DNA of 64,000 bases from positions 7,502,001 through 7,566,000 of the forward strand of contig CM052355.1 in the NCBI GenBank assembly GCA_028551475.1, written 5' to 3'. Positions 52,201 through 64,000 of the stretch are shown here, piece by piece (the first letter of the stretch is position 1; the number at the start of each line of letters is the position of its first letter). The DNA is from Casuarina equisetifolia (lineage: Eukaryota; Streptophyta; Magnoliopsida; Fagales; Casuarinaceae). The position numbers and the translations under genes were made by a program. The notes beneath the pieces were generated by a model, which was given only the letters and a program-made list of their open reading frames with translations, did no database searches and was not told where the DNA came from.

Positions 52201-54880
52201 ATGGGAGTTCCACAGCAATATTGTAACAGCACCAAGCAGTTGAATTTTCAATTCCTAGAACACGACTCATCCCCAACTCAATCAACTGGTCAATCTTATT
52301 CCAAAGTGGCTAGTATGCAAGAAAGCAACCCTTCTCGAGAATGCATACATCCATCACAATCAGGTATCATCTCAGTTCCTCTGGTTTCTACTTTTCTGAT
52401 GTTCTATTGTCTTTTTCTTTGCAAGTGCCCAGTGTTTCTATGAATGCCCTGATACTAAAGTTTGTGTGCTTTTTGTGGTTATGAGAATTAGCTTTCTGAT
52501 TCTCTGATCAAAATGCCTCCTCCCCAAAAAGAAAAAGGTCAAAAAAAAAAAAAAAAGGAAGAGAAAAGGAAAGAAAGAAGCAGAAGATATAGTTGGAGTA
52601 AAGTTATTAAAAGAGTCTTGCAGGTCCTGGGGTATCTGATTAGTTATCATTTGATATTAATGTCAAAACAACATTCCACTATGTGTATGACATTTTTCCT
52701 GATCCACTTCTTGGACATATTATAAAGGTGCTCTTAGTTAACATACCACCATAGATATTACTGGAATTTCCATGAGAAAATATATGGTCACCCCAAATTG
52801 ATGAGTTTACTGCACTAGTTACAAAATTGGAGGTAAATCTCAGTAAGGGGTTCTTGCGCTTCTTCAGGATATATTGAAAATAAGGGGAAGCCTACTGGGA
52901 GCATTGTCAAATCGGGCTCACCAACGACCGCTCGGGATTATGTTTTCATTCCTTCACAGCTTGATTATAGTCAATCAATTGTGAGTTGATGCCCCCTGCA
53001 ATTAGATGGTTGAGAGTGAAGATGAATGTTTCACTATATTCTTTATTTCTTATTTCAGGCTCACATTCCACTCCACTATGCTGATCCATATGTTGGTGGT
53101 TTACTGGCTGCTGCCTATGGACCACAGGCTATCGTAAGTGCTTTATTTAGTTCTGTAACCTTGTTCCACTTTGTTAGACTCAATCATGGAGATAGATCTT
53201 ATTAATAATGACAACACGGGCAGGGGCTCCTTGAAGAACTAGTTTTATACCATAAATGATTTCCAGAAATTTGGCAATAAAAGTTTCTGCTTTGGTATCC
53301 TATGTTTTAGAGCTTTCCCTATGGCTGGAAACATTAAGCTGTAAGGTTGGCATGCAATAAAGTGATCATGTCATATGATCTGACAGACCCCTAGGGCTTA
53401 GCAAATAGACAAGTACTGGATGCTATTTTGGTTCATTTTCTTGATATTCCAGATCATAAGACATCCTTACTGGACTTGCAAATAACGCTTTCCTTTGTCT
53501 GGCAAATCCTGAAGTACAACTGTTTGAACCATTTAATAATCTAGATCCTATATGGTGACGAAATAAGCACCTAGAAATTCCAGGGCATAAATGAGAATTA
53601 ACTTGGGACATTGATCATAGAAGTTTCATGCTTTGTTCCAGTGATGACTATGTTATGTTGTCTTTCCCTTCTGCCTCTTTCTATTTTTCATGCTGTTCTG
53701 CTTGCAATATGTGTGACTGGGTGGGGCAAAGGAGAGATTGGTTGTGTAGTGGTCATGACTGTGTTGTGTTTGTTCTGAGAAGATGCATGGTTATTTGAAG
53801 TTTAGATTGTTTACTACCCTTTTTTTCGCAAAGTTGCACCTTCTTCAGTATCTGTTCTTAATCTTTAAGTGAAAGTCAAACAAAAAGGCCTTGCAGATTA
53901 TTAACTGTTTTTGTAAGTAGGTTTATGGAATATTCTTCCATTTCATATCCTTTTCTCCCAATTATTTTATGGTTTGCATCTTCTTTGCTTTTATTCTTTC
54001 CTACTTCCCTCATCTTAGTGGTTCCTTTTGGTATGAAAGTTACTACTTTCCTGTCTATCAAACATATTTTCTTTATGAAATCTGAACTTTTAACCCAAAG
54101 GTGGATGTCATAACAAACATCTTGTATGTTTTCAAAACTGTGGTTCCTTGTATACAGTGTTATGAGTTGTTTTCAAATGTTGAATTCTATGCTTCTGATC
54201 ACAGTCTTTGACAAAGCCACGTGATATCTTGCCTCTATTACTATTTTGTGAGATATTTATTGTTGAAATGTCCACAGATTCATCCTTCCCAAATGATGGG
54301 ACTGGCCCCTAGCCGATTGCCACTTCCTCTTGATCTTACAAATGATGAACCCATTTATGTCAATTCGAAACAGTACCATGCAATTCTCAGACGGAGACAA
54401 TACCGTGCCAAGCTTGAAACGCAGAACAAACTCAACAAAGGTCGGAAGGTAAGAAAGCTTTAGGTTTTGGCACTCAAAACACTAAATGAGGTGCAGCGCG
54501 CTACACTATCATCGACATTTTATTGAACAGCTGAAAATTAATATACTATATGAAATGTGATTACGAAATTTGTGCAGCCATATCTTCATGAATCTCGGCA
54601 TCTTCATGCATTAAAGAGAGCTAGAGGATCTGGTGGACGCTTTCTCAACATGAAGAAGCTCCAAGAATTCAAGGCAATCCGTGGAAAGGATGACTCGGGC
54701 TCAGCTCAGCAATATTCTACTGGAGATATTTCAGAATCTGAAGTTCATCTGCCGGAGAACTATGTAGATGGAGCTTCCACCAACTCTTGCTCTGACGTGA
54801 CAAGTGCCTCCAATAGCGACGACGTCTTCCAGCAGCCAGAGTTCAGGTTCTCTGGCCACCCTTCTTACTTTGAAAGGTAA
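52201..54880 (+). CDS. NF-YA3: NF-Y subunit A transcription factor (NF-YA3/8 type), 5 coding exons
   Basis: Exons: 52201-52363, 52868-52980, 53059-53133, 54278-54448, 54578-54880. This gives 825 nt and 274 aa. The conserved core is at about residues 144-200. Its NF-YB/C-binding half has YVNSKQYHAILRRRQYRAKL and its DNA-binding half has RHLHALKRARGSGGRFLN. Upstream there are DSSPTQSTGQSYSKVAS and the HYADPYVGGLLAAAYGPQ block, both typical of the NF-YA3/NF-YA8 group. The protein binds CCAAT boxes as a trimer with NF-YB and NF-YC in the nucleus. The first exon is open and family-like for at least 11 codons before the ATG (SRSLGLD...), so the true start may be in an upstream exon joined at an acceptor ending at 52167. 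The C-terminus is short, ending FSGHPSYFER. A miR169-type site follows in the 3' UTR. Confidence 0.9.
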
Positions 54881-56627
54881 CTCAGTTTGCATGGTGGTGG
54901 TAAGTGACACCTTTTGTTATATTCTCTGACGAGAGATGTGGCTATCCACCGGCTGTCCATCAGTATCTGTTCCATTTTTGGAGAAGCCAGCTGCTGGTGT
55001 TCCAAAGGGAAGTCATCCTTGGCTCTTTTGCTTTCTGTAGTTTTTCTTGCTCGTCACCTTAGCTTCTAAAAGACAAAGTATTGGCCTTCTATAGCTATAT
55101 TTAGACATCATTTCAAGTTGGTGATCGGTAAAGATATTTATGCTCTGATGCACCATTTAAGTTATTTCTCAAAAGATTTCTGTGACTAAGGTGTAGAACT
55201 TCATGTCTACAAACGATGTTACCTGGTTGAGGTAATTCCATTTTTATTTGGTTGCTGATAACTGTCGGAGAAGGGAGATGAAATATGGAAGCGTAATCTT
55301 CCTTCATTGTTGATTGCCTTTAACATGTTTATGTTGATGAGAGTAGATTTTCCATTCTATACACCATCTTTGACGGTGTATAAGCCCGCATTATTCTTAT
55401 TTTGAAAATTTTCCTCGCCAAATGTGTAGATCATTATGTATGCAAGATAAGCAACACCACTAGAATGTTGAGGTTCTATTAATGGAGAAACATTTTTCAC
55501 TGGGAAAACACTTGATGGGAATGGACAATATCTAGAACTGCGAGTGATCATGGGAATCGACGGCTGTGGCGGAGGCCTTTATAAGGATGGTAGTGTCACG
55601 ATCTTAGGATTGAAATTCGGATTATGTTGAGTTTGAGCTTAAACTCCATATTGGGGATTCAAGTTAATAATTTTGTTTAAATGAATTGGTCCTTCATTAG
55701 CTCTCAGTTCGATCATGACAATTAGTATTAAAGTTAATGTCACTTCCTGAAATGGGAAAGCACGAAGACTGGGGTTGGAAAGCCCATTATGCGCGCTGCT
55801 TTCATGGAATAATGTAAACCGACCGGCCTGGTTTACGTCTGGGAGTCAGGGGCATCTGACATAGCCAGTGTCTTGAAGCCTTCCTTGGCGGTTGACCTTG
55901 AAGAAGATTTTATACGAATACAGTCGAGGGGAAAAGAAGAGGTAAGAGTGTTTTCACGCTTGCTTCTTTACCGGCCAACCTCGGCAAAGAGGAGGAGGAA
56001 AATTGCCCTGCAAAGGCGAAAAATTGCGAGTGCCAGCGAAATCGTGGCCACTGCATCTTAGTCCCCCGGCATTGTTCGACAATAGAACCATCTGCATCTG
56101 CCTAGACTTCCAACTAAGACTGCTGGCCCGAAAACATTAAGAATGTGCCTAACCTTTTTTGTGTTGAAAGAAAAAAAGAGAAGAATAATTACTAAAATTC
56201 GGGGCTGACGCGACCCATTTATTTCTGCACCCAGCAACCCAAAAGCAGAACCCACAATATCATGCTCTTCCTGCAACGCCACCGGCGACAGGGAATGGAC
56301 GACGACGATGGACCGCGACGTGTTACTTCTTCAAACACCGAAATACCCACGTCACCAACTGCAATGGTTGTACGAAATCCTAAAAGGTGTTTGTCGGACT
56401 TGTGGGCGCGGTCTAAAATGTAGTTAAGCCGTCCAGTGGAGCCAGATTCAAGTCCGGCCGCCCTTTTTGAGAACCCCAAGGCCAGCTCTCCCAAGCCTTC
56501 AAATTCTCCCCCCTTGTTGTCTTCCCTACCTGTCCTCTCCTATTTATATATACACTCTCTCTCCCCTTACTTGTTTATTTGCTAATTATTTTGACTTCCG
56601 GACTTGTATATTTTGTTTGTCACACGC

Positions 56628-56631
<4 letters not shown>
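54881..56631. other. NF-YA 3' UTR and spacer to the Alfin-like gene
   Basis: After the NF-YA stop, the 3' UTR holds the miR169 site and extends perhaps 300-500 bases. Further on there is no recognisable gene. A GC-richer part (55750-56060 and 56220-56500) has short frames without family signature. The last 100 bases before 56632 are the likely core promoter of the Alfin-like gene, with TATTTATATATACAC at about 56540-56555 as a TATA-like element. Confidence 0.5.
55005..55025 (+). promoter_or_regulatory. miR169-type target site in the NF-YA 3' UTR
   Basis: The 21-base segment contains GAAGTCATCCTTGGCT, complementary to the core of plant miR169. Comparing with the full miR169 complement from memory, 17 of 21 positions match. 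Mismatches are at the two first bases, at the fifth and at the last. It lies 125 bases after the stop codon, where NF-YA genes of this type usually carry the site. Cleavage by miR169 would lower the mRNA level. Confidence 0.85.

Positions 56632-56697
<66 letters not shown>
56632..56697. repeat. (AG)33 microsatellite just upstream of the Alfin-like ATG
   Basis: Sixty-six bases of perfect AG repeats end 20 bases before the start codon at 56718, inside the probable 5' UTR. The tract could bind GAGA-binding (BPC-type) proteins and is a likely length-variable marker. Confidence 0.95.
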
Positions 56698-56700
<3 letters not shown>

Positions 56701-56717
56701 CAGACAGGGACAGAGAG

Positions 56718-59700
56718 ATGGATGGAGGAGGACAGTACAACCCGCGCACAGTGGAGGAGGTCTTCAGGGATTTCAAGGGCCGCCGAGCTGGCATGATCAA
56801 GGCCCTCACTACAGGTAGTCCCTAGCCTCTCGCTCTCTCTCCATCGTCGAAAATGTCCGGCTTCTGCGTTTGCCTCTCAAGAAAAGAATACGGAGCAAGA
56901 TTTTCGAATTTTCAGAGCTTTGTCGTTTTTGGAACATGCGCTTCATTCTTGGTTTCTACTGTTTTCTGTAGTGGCACATGAGTTCGGTTTTGTTCTATGA
57001 ACAGCGAAATAGCTAAGAGCTATTCTCTGCTCGAGTCTTTTGTATTTTTTCTCTGCTATGCTTTTACTTCTTGGAATATTGTTCTCTGTTTTTTGTTTTC
57101 AAAAAAACTGAGGGAACCAGAAAGAAGAAACATTTTACCATGTTTCTTACTAGGCGAGAGAAAACTGTTTAGTGCTGAGTCTCTTGCTTTTCTTATCTTC
57201 AATTGATGTCATGAATATGGAAAATAAAAATGTTTAAACTCATGTTGTTACTTTTTTGGTCTTGTGCATCCTAGTTACATAAATCTATATGAAAATTGAG
57301 GTTTGCACAATCCATGTACAGGTTTTACACTTGTGGGACTTTTCAGGAAGAAAATATTTGGTGAAACATTGAGTTTCTTTCGTTGTCCTACATTTCTCGC
57401 ACTTTTTCTTCTTACAAACGGATGAAGAAACTCTTTTACAGAATGATATAAGCAAGGCTTTACTGTTATTTCTAATATTTTATTTCTAGGAGGGGGTTGT
57501 AAATGATGAAACTGCAGTTTATTCTTGATCTCTTTTTCTTCACCAGGTTCTGCAAACAGGATGAAATGTTTGTTTCATCTTTTTGTTGGTTGAAATTCGT
57601 TGTGGAACAATTTGATGTTGATTCTATGTGTTTTCTTTTTCTTCTTTCGGTTGCAGATGTTGAAGACTTCTATCAGCAGTGTGATCCAGGTTTGCTATTC
57701 TGCCTATTGTAAATTTTGCTGGATTCCTTGTATCTTTCTGGAATGTGTATCTGTATGCATTCATATTGTTCAAAACTTGTAAGAATCATCTTGAAGATGA
57801 AGCCAATGCATCCTTAATTGGGGCTCTTGCCCTTTTCTGTTGTGACTGAGTTTTTATGTCATTGCTTCTCAATGGTTAAGAGAGATATGCTACCAAGCTT
57901 GCATAACCTCATCTCCAAGATGGGCTAATCTGCCTTTGTTGTCTGCCAATTGCAATACTGTACTCTTGTTCCTCTTCTAGATCATTATTTTCAGAACTGA
58001 AACCATAATCCAGTTCAAGCTATGGGAGGACTGAAAAGAACTCTATGGATCGTTCGTTGGTCAATGGGCTTTGGCTTGATTCTGCTTCAAAGCATATCCG
58101 CTATCTCTGAAATCAAATGCCAGATGTTCTTTCTTAAAATTCCTTTCTTACCTCTCACCATCTGTCTATTCCCGAAATCGGGTGAATGGCCCCAAATCAT
58201 CATCGATTTATTACAAAAGTTGCATTTGTTAGCATCACCATGAGACATATACAGTGAACAAGTGCTACATAGGTGGAGCATGCTTTGTTGGAACAACAAA
58301 GCTTGTAGTACCACTTACGACCTTCATGTTGGATTCATATGTAAAGAAAGGTTACTCCATGGCGAAGCTTAGAAAAGAGCCTCATATACGTTCATAAAAG
58401 ACATCTTTGTATTGTAAAATGTTTTGGCTTTTGGCATTTATGAAATACCTTTGGGTTCCAGTCACCTGTTCAATTTTATTTTCCATAAGATCAAATGTAT
58501 CTTTGTTACTTTGGTCTTGACAGAATTTATCATTTTGCATGAACATCATTTCTTGTTTTTATTATAGCTAGGTGTTTCCACTTTTATCAACAGTTCTTTC
58601 TCTGACAACTTGTATTCCTTGCTTAATGTGAGGAAATGGTATTGCCTTTTGTGCTCTCTACCTTTTTTTTCACTCTACTTGTTTTTTCATATTCTTAGCT
58701 GTTTTATTATGTTCTTTCAGCTAGTCCTTTATGTGTTATTCTTTACTTACAGAGAAGGAAAATCTATGCTTGTATGGCTTCCCTAGTGAGCAGTGGGAAG
58801 TCAATTTACCTGCTGAAGAAGTGCCTCCAGAGCTCCCGGAGCCTGCACTGGGAATTAACTTTGCAAGAGATGGCATGCAAGAAAAGGACTGGTTATCTTT
58901 AGTTGCCGTCCACAGTGATGCATGGCTGCTTGCTGTTGCCTTCTATTTTGGTGCCAGATTTGGATTTGATAAGGCTGATAGGTAAAATTTTACAAATTCC
59001 CTTTTCTGTTTAATTTTGGAAGTTATGAATTATCTATGTGCTTTTGGGTCTTCATTATAGTTATCACTGTTTCTGTGTTGTTTGCTTTGTTTTAGCTTTA
59101 AACTGACTTATTGACGATACTAGTATCATTTATGTGTTGTTCGCTTTGTGTTGTAGTATTCTTATAGGTCCATCCTTACTGCTGATAGCATGGTTGTCAA
59201 GTTTAGGCGATTTGCCTAGTTGAGTGACTGGGTGATTCATCAAATGGTTGTCTAACATCTAGGTGCCTTATAACCTACCTAGAAATGTTTCTGTAAAGTG
59301 TTTTTGGTTTTTCGTCTTGAAAAGTATCTTTAAGAAGTGAGAATTGAAAATTATTTGTGAGGGTCGTTATCTAAAAAAATGGGGGCATATTTCTAATATT
59401 CTTTTAAGTTAAATTATTTCCCAAAACATGAAAGAATATAATGAAAAAAGCAACCGTTAAAAAAATTGGGCTTAATGGAGGTTGTCTTAGTTTTACATCT
59501 CTTCCCCAAATCCGTGGAGTGCTAGGTTTGGAGATCTACTCTAGGAAGTTTGTTTACTCCGCTGGCAGGATATTGCAGAAAAGGGGGTGGGTCCTTCCCC
59601 TAAAATCCATGTGCAGTGGGTATTGAGTTCCTTCTCTTCGAGGGTAGCAATGTAGAATTCTTCTTTCCTTTTACAGTGGTGCAAAAGAGATGGATATCAA

Positions 59701-62003
59701 TCCTTTGGGGGTACGAATCCCACCTCAATATCTTTATCCTACCTCCTCCTCCTCCTTCTTCGTCTTCTTCTTCTTCTTCTTCTTCATTTTTTTTTTGAAT
59801 ATATAGATTTTTATAAGGAACAACGTCCATCTCTTGTTATTGTGCATATCTGGAAACTGAGCCATGTTTTCGTTTGTCTTTGAAAAATTTGTATGTACAT
59901 ACCGTCAAAGCATTCTTATACAAAGGTGGAAAAAGACTGAAGAGTGTTTAGCGTTTTATTTTGAAAATAGTCTTAGTGTCAGGGATTTCATTTGAATACT
60001 TGTTTGAATTTAAAAGCATTTTAATAAGTGTTTATCAAGTGAAATGAGTTTTGCAATATTTCAATAAATATGGCTGTAACTTTTTGGCCTAGGTTGGGAA
60101 TCATATTTGTTATATAGATTGATATCGTTATTGATACTCCTTTCAATAGTTGTATTTTTCTACATTTTGTGACACAAACTAAGTGACTGACCACTGTTCA
60201 TGCCTTTGTTTGTTCACCACGCCTTTTCTCTTCCCTGTTTGAGTTGCATCTTTTCGGGGTCAAAACTAGATTTGGTCCCACTTATTAGATTGAGTGCTTT
60301 CATGTCGCATATGTTGACCACTTGCATTTGATCTTTACATCAGATCAGTAAGTTTAACGTTTTCTCTTAGTTGCAGCCTGCTTTATTGAAGAGTTGTGAT
60401 GCCACGTGTTGTTTTTTTTTTTATTTTTGACATACTTAGTTAGACTCCTTAACCAACAATCATCTCTTAGCTTAATATTTCACTAAAAACTTAATGTCTA
60501 GTAGGAGATTGTCTTGTACTGTGACATGTAATATATTAAACATGTGTTCCCAGCTGGGTACAATGTATTTTACTTTAACTAGGTCCAGTTGGTGTTTCTA
60601 GAAATGAATAGGTCTAGCTGTAACCAGGGCTTGAAGCATCCAAATTAAGCACTTCTGGATATTCACCCTTTGATTGCATTGGTTATTCTTTTGGTATTTG
60701 TAATCTTTGATATATATGCAATTAATATGAGATGCTCTGGCATTGTACTGTTATTTGTGGTGCAGGAAGCGACTTTTTAGTATGATCAATGATCTTCCAA
60801 CAATTTTTGAAGTTGTGACGGGCATTGCCAAGAAACAAGTAAAGGAGAAGTCATCTGTACCAAATCATGGGAGCAACAAATCCAAGTTGAACTCCAAATC
60901 GGTAAGGGACTTCCTATATTGCTCCTATTACTTGGTTAGGAAAATGACAATAGATAATGGTCAGGGGGCTGTGTTGCTGCTGCTTTATTGAAGGAAGTCT
61001 ACTATAATTATAGGTTGCACTCAGAGACCTTTACTAATAAATTGTGTCTCTGTTTCCCTCTCCTTCTCCACCGCCCCCCTCCCCCACCCCAAAATGACTA
61101 TAGTCATGGTAGAGTATAACGTCAAGGGGAATTTCAGCTGAATAATTTGTGCCACTTCCAAATTGGAATTTCTGACGAACTGATATTTTGTTCTAGGTAC
61201 CTGATTAGAGAAAAAATTTCATAATTTCTTATGTTCAAAGGGGCTCCCCATTTGTTTTTCAGTGAATTTTCTCATTCATTGCAAGAAAACGTGATCTTGT
61301 CTTCTTCCTAGTTGCCATGACCTATGTTTTCTTCTGAGTTCAGTAATCAATTATCAGGATAAGGCATCCCAGGATAATGAGAACAGAGGGGATGCCTTTT
61401 GACAACATAGTCAGAAGTCCAGCAACTCCGGCATTAAGTGACAATATGACAAAAGAAAGAAAGCATTGATAAGAAGATGAATGTTGATAGGTGTAATTGG
61501 CATAAAAAAAGTACCTCATTGTAGTATGTTGTACTTCTGCACAACGTGTGGGTTGTCAGGTCGAAATTGCACCCCGGGGAGCTTTTGCTGACTGTTCTTG
61601 TATCTCTTGGCATCATTATCTTAGATTTGCCTGATAGTTGGGTATGGTGGCATCATTATGGGTATGGTGGTTCTGCCGTTCTTTTATCTCTTACAAGTTC
61701 GATTTATTTTTCTTGGTTTTTTGTGCAACAAAGCAGCGGGCAGCTGAATCACAGGTAAAATATCCGAAAGGTTCACAGGCAAAGGATGAAGATGAGGTCT
61801 TGGATGAGGAAGAAGAAGATGAGCATGGAGAGACATTATGTGGAGCATGTGGGGAGAATTATGCATCGGACGAATTCTGGATTTGCTGTGACGTCTGCGA
61901 GAAATGGTTCCATGGCAAGTGCGTGAAGATTACCCCTGCTAGGGCTGAGCATATCAAGCAGTACAAGTGTCCGTCATGCAGCAACAAGAGAGCCCGCCCT
62001 TGA
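56718..62003 (+). CDS. AL: Alfin-like (AL) PHD-finger histone reader, 5 exons
   Basis: Exons: 56718-56814, 57657-57689, 58753-58981, 60766-60901, 61737-62003. This gives 762 nt and 253 aa, the usual size. Residues 1 to about 140 are the Alfin domain ([70 protein letters not shown]). A Lys/Ser and then Asp/Glu-rich linker follows ([16 protein letters not shown]). The C4HC3 PHD finger is at about 198-248, with Cys200, 203, 215, 218, His224, Cys227, 243 and 246 visible and the ending SNKRARP. Family knowledge: AL proteins bind H3K4me3 through the PHD finger and act in stress responses, root hairs and seed chromatin. The last intron has an AAGCAG tandem acceptor, so the exon may start at 61734, adding a Gln. 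Intron 3 is 1.8 kb. Confidence 0.96.
59743..59786. repeat. CTC/CTT triplet repeat in Alfin-like intron 3
   Basis: A CTC-type run changes into a TTC-type run with one CGT interruption and is followed by ten T. It lies in the intron between exons 3 and 4. No function is suggested. Confidence 0.85.
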
Positions 62004-64000
62004 CATTGCAAAGGGATGCGATATCCCTCCCTTTGTGCTCATCTCTTTGTGGACTCTGCTAACTGCTTGGTCTGATCAAAATCTGTCTCCTTGTTTAGTT
62101 CCTTCCAGTTTTAGTTGTAGATTTAGAACCAGTGCAACCTGTGAATGTGACTCTTGTCTAGTGAAGCTCAAATTTTAATATAATCTATGTAGTTGTAGTT
62201 TGGATGTTCGCCTGTTTAGAATGATGCCTATTATCTTTCTCCCTAATGAAAATTCTTTGTTTATGGTTGTGTAAAGATTTGGTTGTTGTCCTCCATTGCT
62301 CTTATGATTGCAGGTACTTAAGATTGATGTTGACTTATATGATGCTGTAATGGCTCCCCCATGAACACATGCACACCCTTGTTAAGATTTCTGATCTGCA
62401 TAATTGTAATGCATCTTCGATATCTGACTTTCAGGGTATGAATGAAGGCCTTGTGTTTTTCGCCTATAAAATGCCAAAAGCGGGCACTTCTGACAACATT
62501 TAGGTGAGGGATATGTGTTTTACCGCTCATTTTCTATTTTATAGTACTGACTTTTGTCTTTTACAAACCTGTGCTAGCGGATGATTTCGTCCCATTTTAC
62601 GCCCTGGAAAATTGGATGGAATTCCATCGTATGCCCTCCAAGTACATTATGGCACCTAGTTTGGTTACATATCAAAGACACAAAAAATTGTGTATAATTA
62701 TATATAAAAGAAGTTGCAATACAAGTCCAACTACAAATCATGATACAATGTCGAGATAGATGTAGTGTTAGATTGAGGGGATCAGATTAGAAGCAGATTG
62801 GTGGTTGCAGGGGGGGCTGAGCTTGGATATCCCGGGCGAGATGATCGGTTTGGTTTATGGTACCCTGCTGAATTCTGCAAGGTTTAAAGGATTAAGATTA
62901 CTTAAGTCCTTTTTATCTTTTTCCATGAGAAAGCAAATGTTCTGCGTTCATTTCCTCAGATCTTTGAATTACGTGGAAGTGGAAACAACATCTTCAAACA
63001 ATCTTCATCGCTAAATCTCGGAGAAAGTTGAATCTTTGAAGTCTTGAGGACCATAGGGATGGAAGTTGATGGTTTCACCTAAGGGCCAAATGTGCTGCTA
63101 TCCAAACTCATCATTAGTCTCTGCATTACCTAATGACCAGAAAATTATCGAGAAAACTAATGTACTTGTGTAAGCCGAATAACAATCGGAATTAGCTTGG
63201 TATGTCGACGATATCAAGGAATCAAAAATTTAGGTAAAAAGTGACAAGAATACAAAAGCTCGGTAGATAAAAGAACAAAAAAAAAGTGCTTTTAAACAGT
63301 ACACCTAAGGCAAACTCTAGGGATAGGCCTCTTTAGTTGAAAAGGAAGAGGGAATATTGTGGTCGGAAAAGGTCTTCAACAAACCACTTACAAATCATCT
63401 GTAGTACATTACATCGAATAAGTCCTCACAGACGGCAGGCTCGCGCCATTTGGAAGTACGACAACTTGCTTTAGGAAGCATTTCAGAAGGAAGTGTTTGT
63501 TTTTATATTGAACATTGGAAGATACCAAATTGACGGCCAAAATGACTTTGGCACGCACTAGCCATTACTTTAAGCCTAATAAGAAAATATCTCGATACAT
63601 CCCTAAGTTCTATCTGATTAAGATCCTGGGAAGGAAATATAAATATCTTTTGTTTATTGTTTTGAAAATTGATCTCTCTCATCTGTTCGCCCATTAAGAA
63701 ATGGGGGTGCAGACAAGAAGACACAATTTTGAATACTATTAATTCACAGAGATCGCCATGGTAGGGTCGCCAGAGTAGTTTAATATTGGGATTGACCCAC
63801 TTCCATCCAAAATTCAGGTCTTACCCACCATTTAGTTGGAGTTATCCACATCCAAATGCACGCCCAAACAGATGCTTGTACACAATTTAATACCTACAAC
63901 TTTAGTCCACCTAGCTTTTGCATGTGCCCCTTAATCAATAACATCACCCAAAGGACGAGACTGAGTTTTGCAAATGTATACAAACCACAAGTTCTGGGCA
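62004..64000. other. Alfin-like 3' UTR and downstream spacer
   Basis: The first few hundred bases are the probable 3' UTR, with several AATAAA-like and TGTA-rich patches. Beyond that I see no gene, RNA or clear repeat up to the window end. The short frames here have no family signature. Confidence 0.5.

Noticed and set aside
54877..54990. Possible extra NF-YA exon after a GAAAG|GTAACTC donor
   Set aside because: It would need an intron under 60 nt and would put the miR169 site inside coding sequence. The TAA at 54878-54880 is simpler.
1..64000. CRISPR arrays, bacterial operons, toxin or phage systems
   Set aside because: The window is plant nuclear DNA. No array-like spaced repeats or prokaryotic gene layout were seen.

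Overview
This is a 64 kb stretch of nuclear DNA from a flowering plant, most likely a woody or otherwise intron-rich eudicot. The evidence is six intron-rich protein genes of plant-type families, GT-AG introns with T-rich acceptors, AT-rich spacers, a Ty1/copia retrotransposon and a miR169-type target site. The species cannot be named from the sequence. All exon models were built by hand by joining reading frames at GT/AG sites with matching phases. Each of the six models gives a continuous frame to a stop.

Layout, left to right. Positions 1-4760 hold no gene I can name, only one candidate terminal exon near 725-845. On the minus strand, 4761-13714 is a ten-exon GBF-interacting-protein-1-like gene (854 aa). 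A decayed copia element (16068-21637, minus) follows, with 276-bp LTRs, a perfect TAATC target duplication and a broken gag-pol. Next, at 23002-28676 (minus), is a five-exon BREVIS RADIX-like gene (369 aa) with both BRX domains. The spacer 28677-34296 is low in genes. It holds a 29-base poly-C run, a probable solo LTR and a GC-richer block next to PDAT1 that looks like organellar DNA.

From 34 kb on, the genes are on the plus strand: PDAT1 (34297-37563, six exons, 686 aa, triacylglycerol synthesis), an ataxin-2/CID4-like PABP-interacting protein (40333-47553, fourteen exons, 639 aa, mRNA regulation), an NF-YA transcription factor of the NF-YA3/8 type (52201-54880, 274 aa from the chosen ATG) with a miR169 site in its 3' UTR, and an Alfin-like PHD-finger histone reader (56718-62003, five exons, 253 aa). 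Positions 62004-64000 show nothing I can call.

The genes are independent plant genes and do not form an operon or a shared pathway. Several are regulatory: two transcription or chromatin factors, one putative transcriptional co-activator, one polarity or growth regulator and one RNA regulator. I found no new multi-gene system. The most useful leads are the miR169 site, tandem duplications that copy a splice acceptor or intron DNA, a NAGNAG acceptor in the Alfin gene, the transition-only decay of the copia element with a lost integrase catalytic residue, and the organelle-like block at the PDAT1 promoter.
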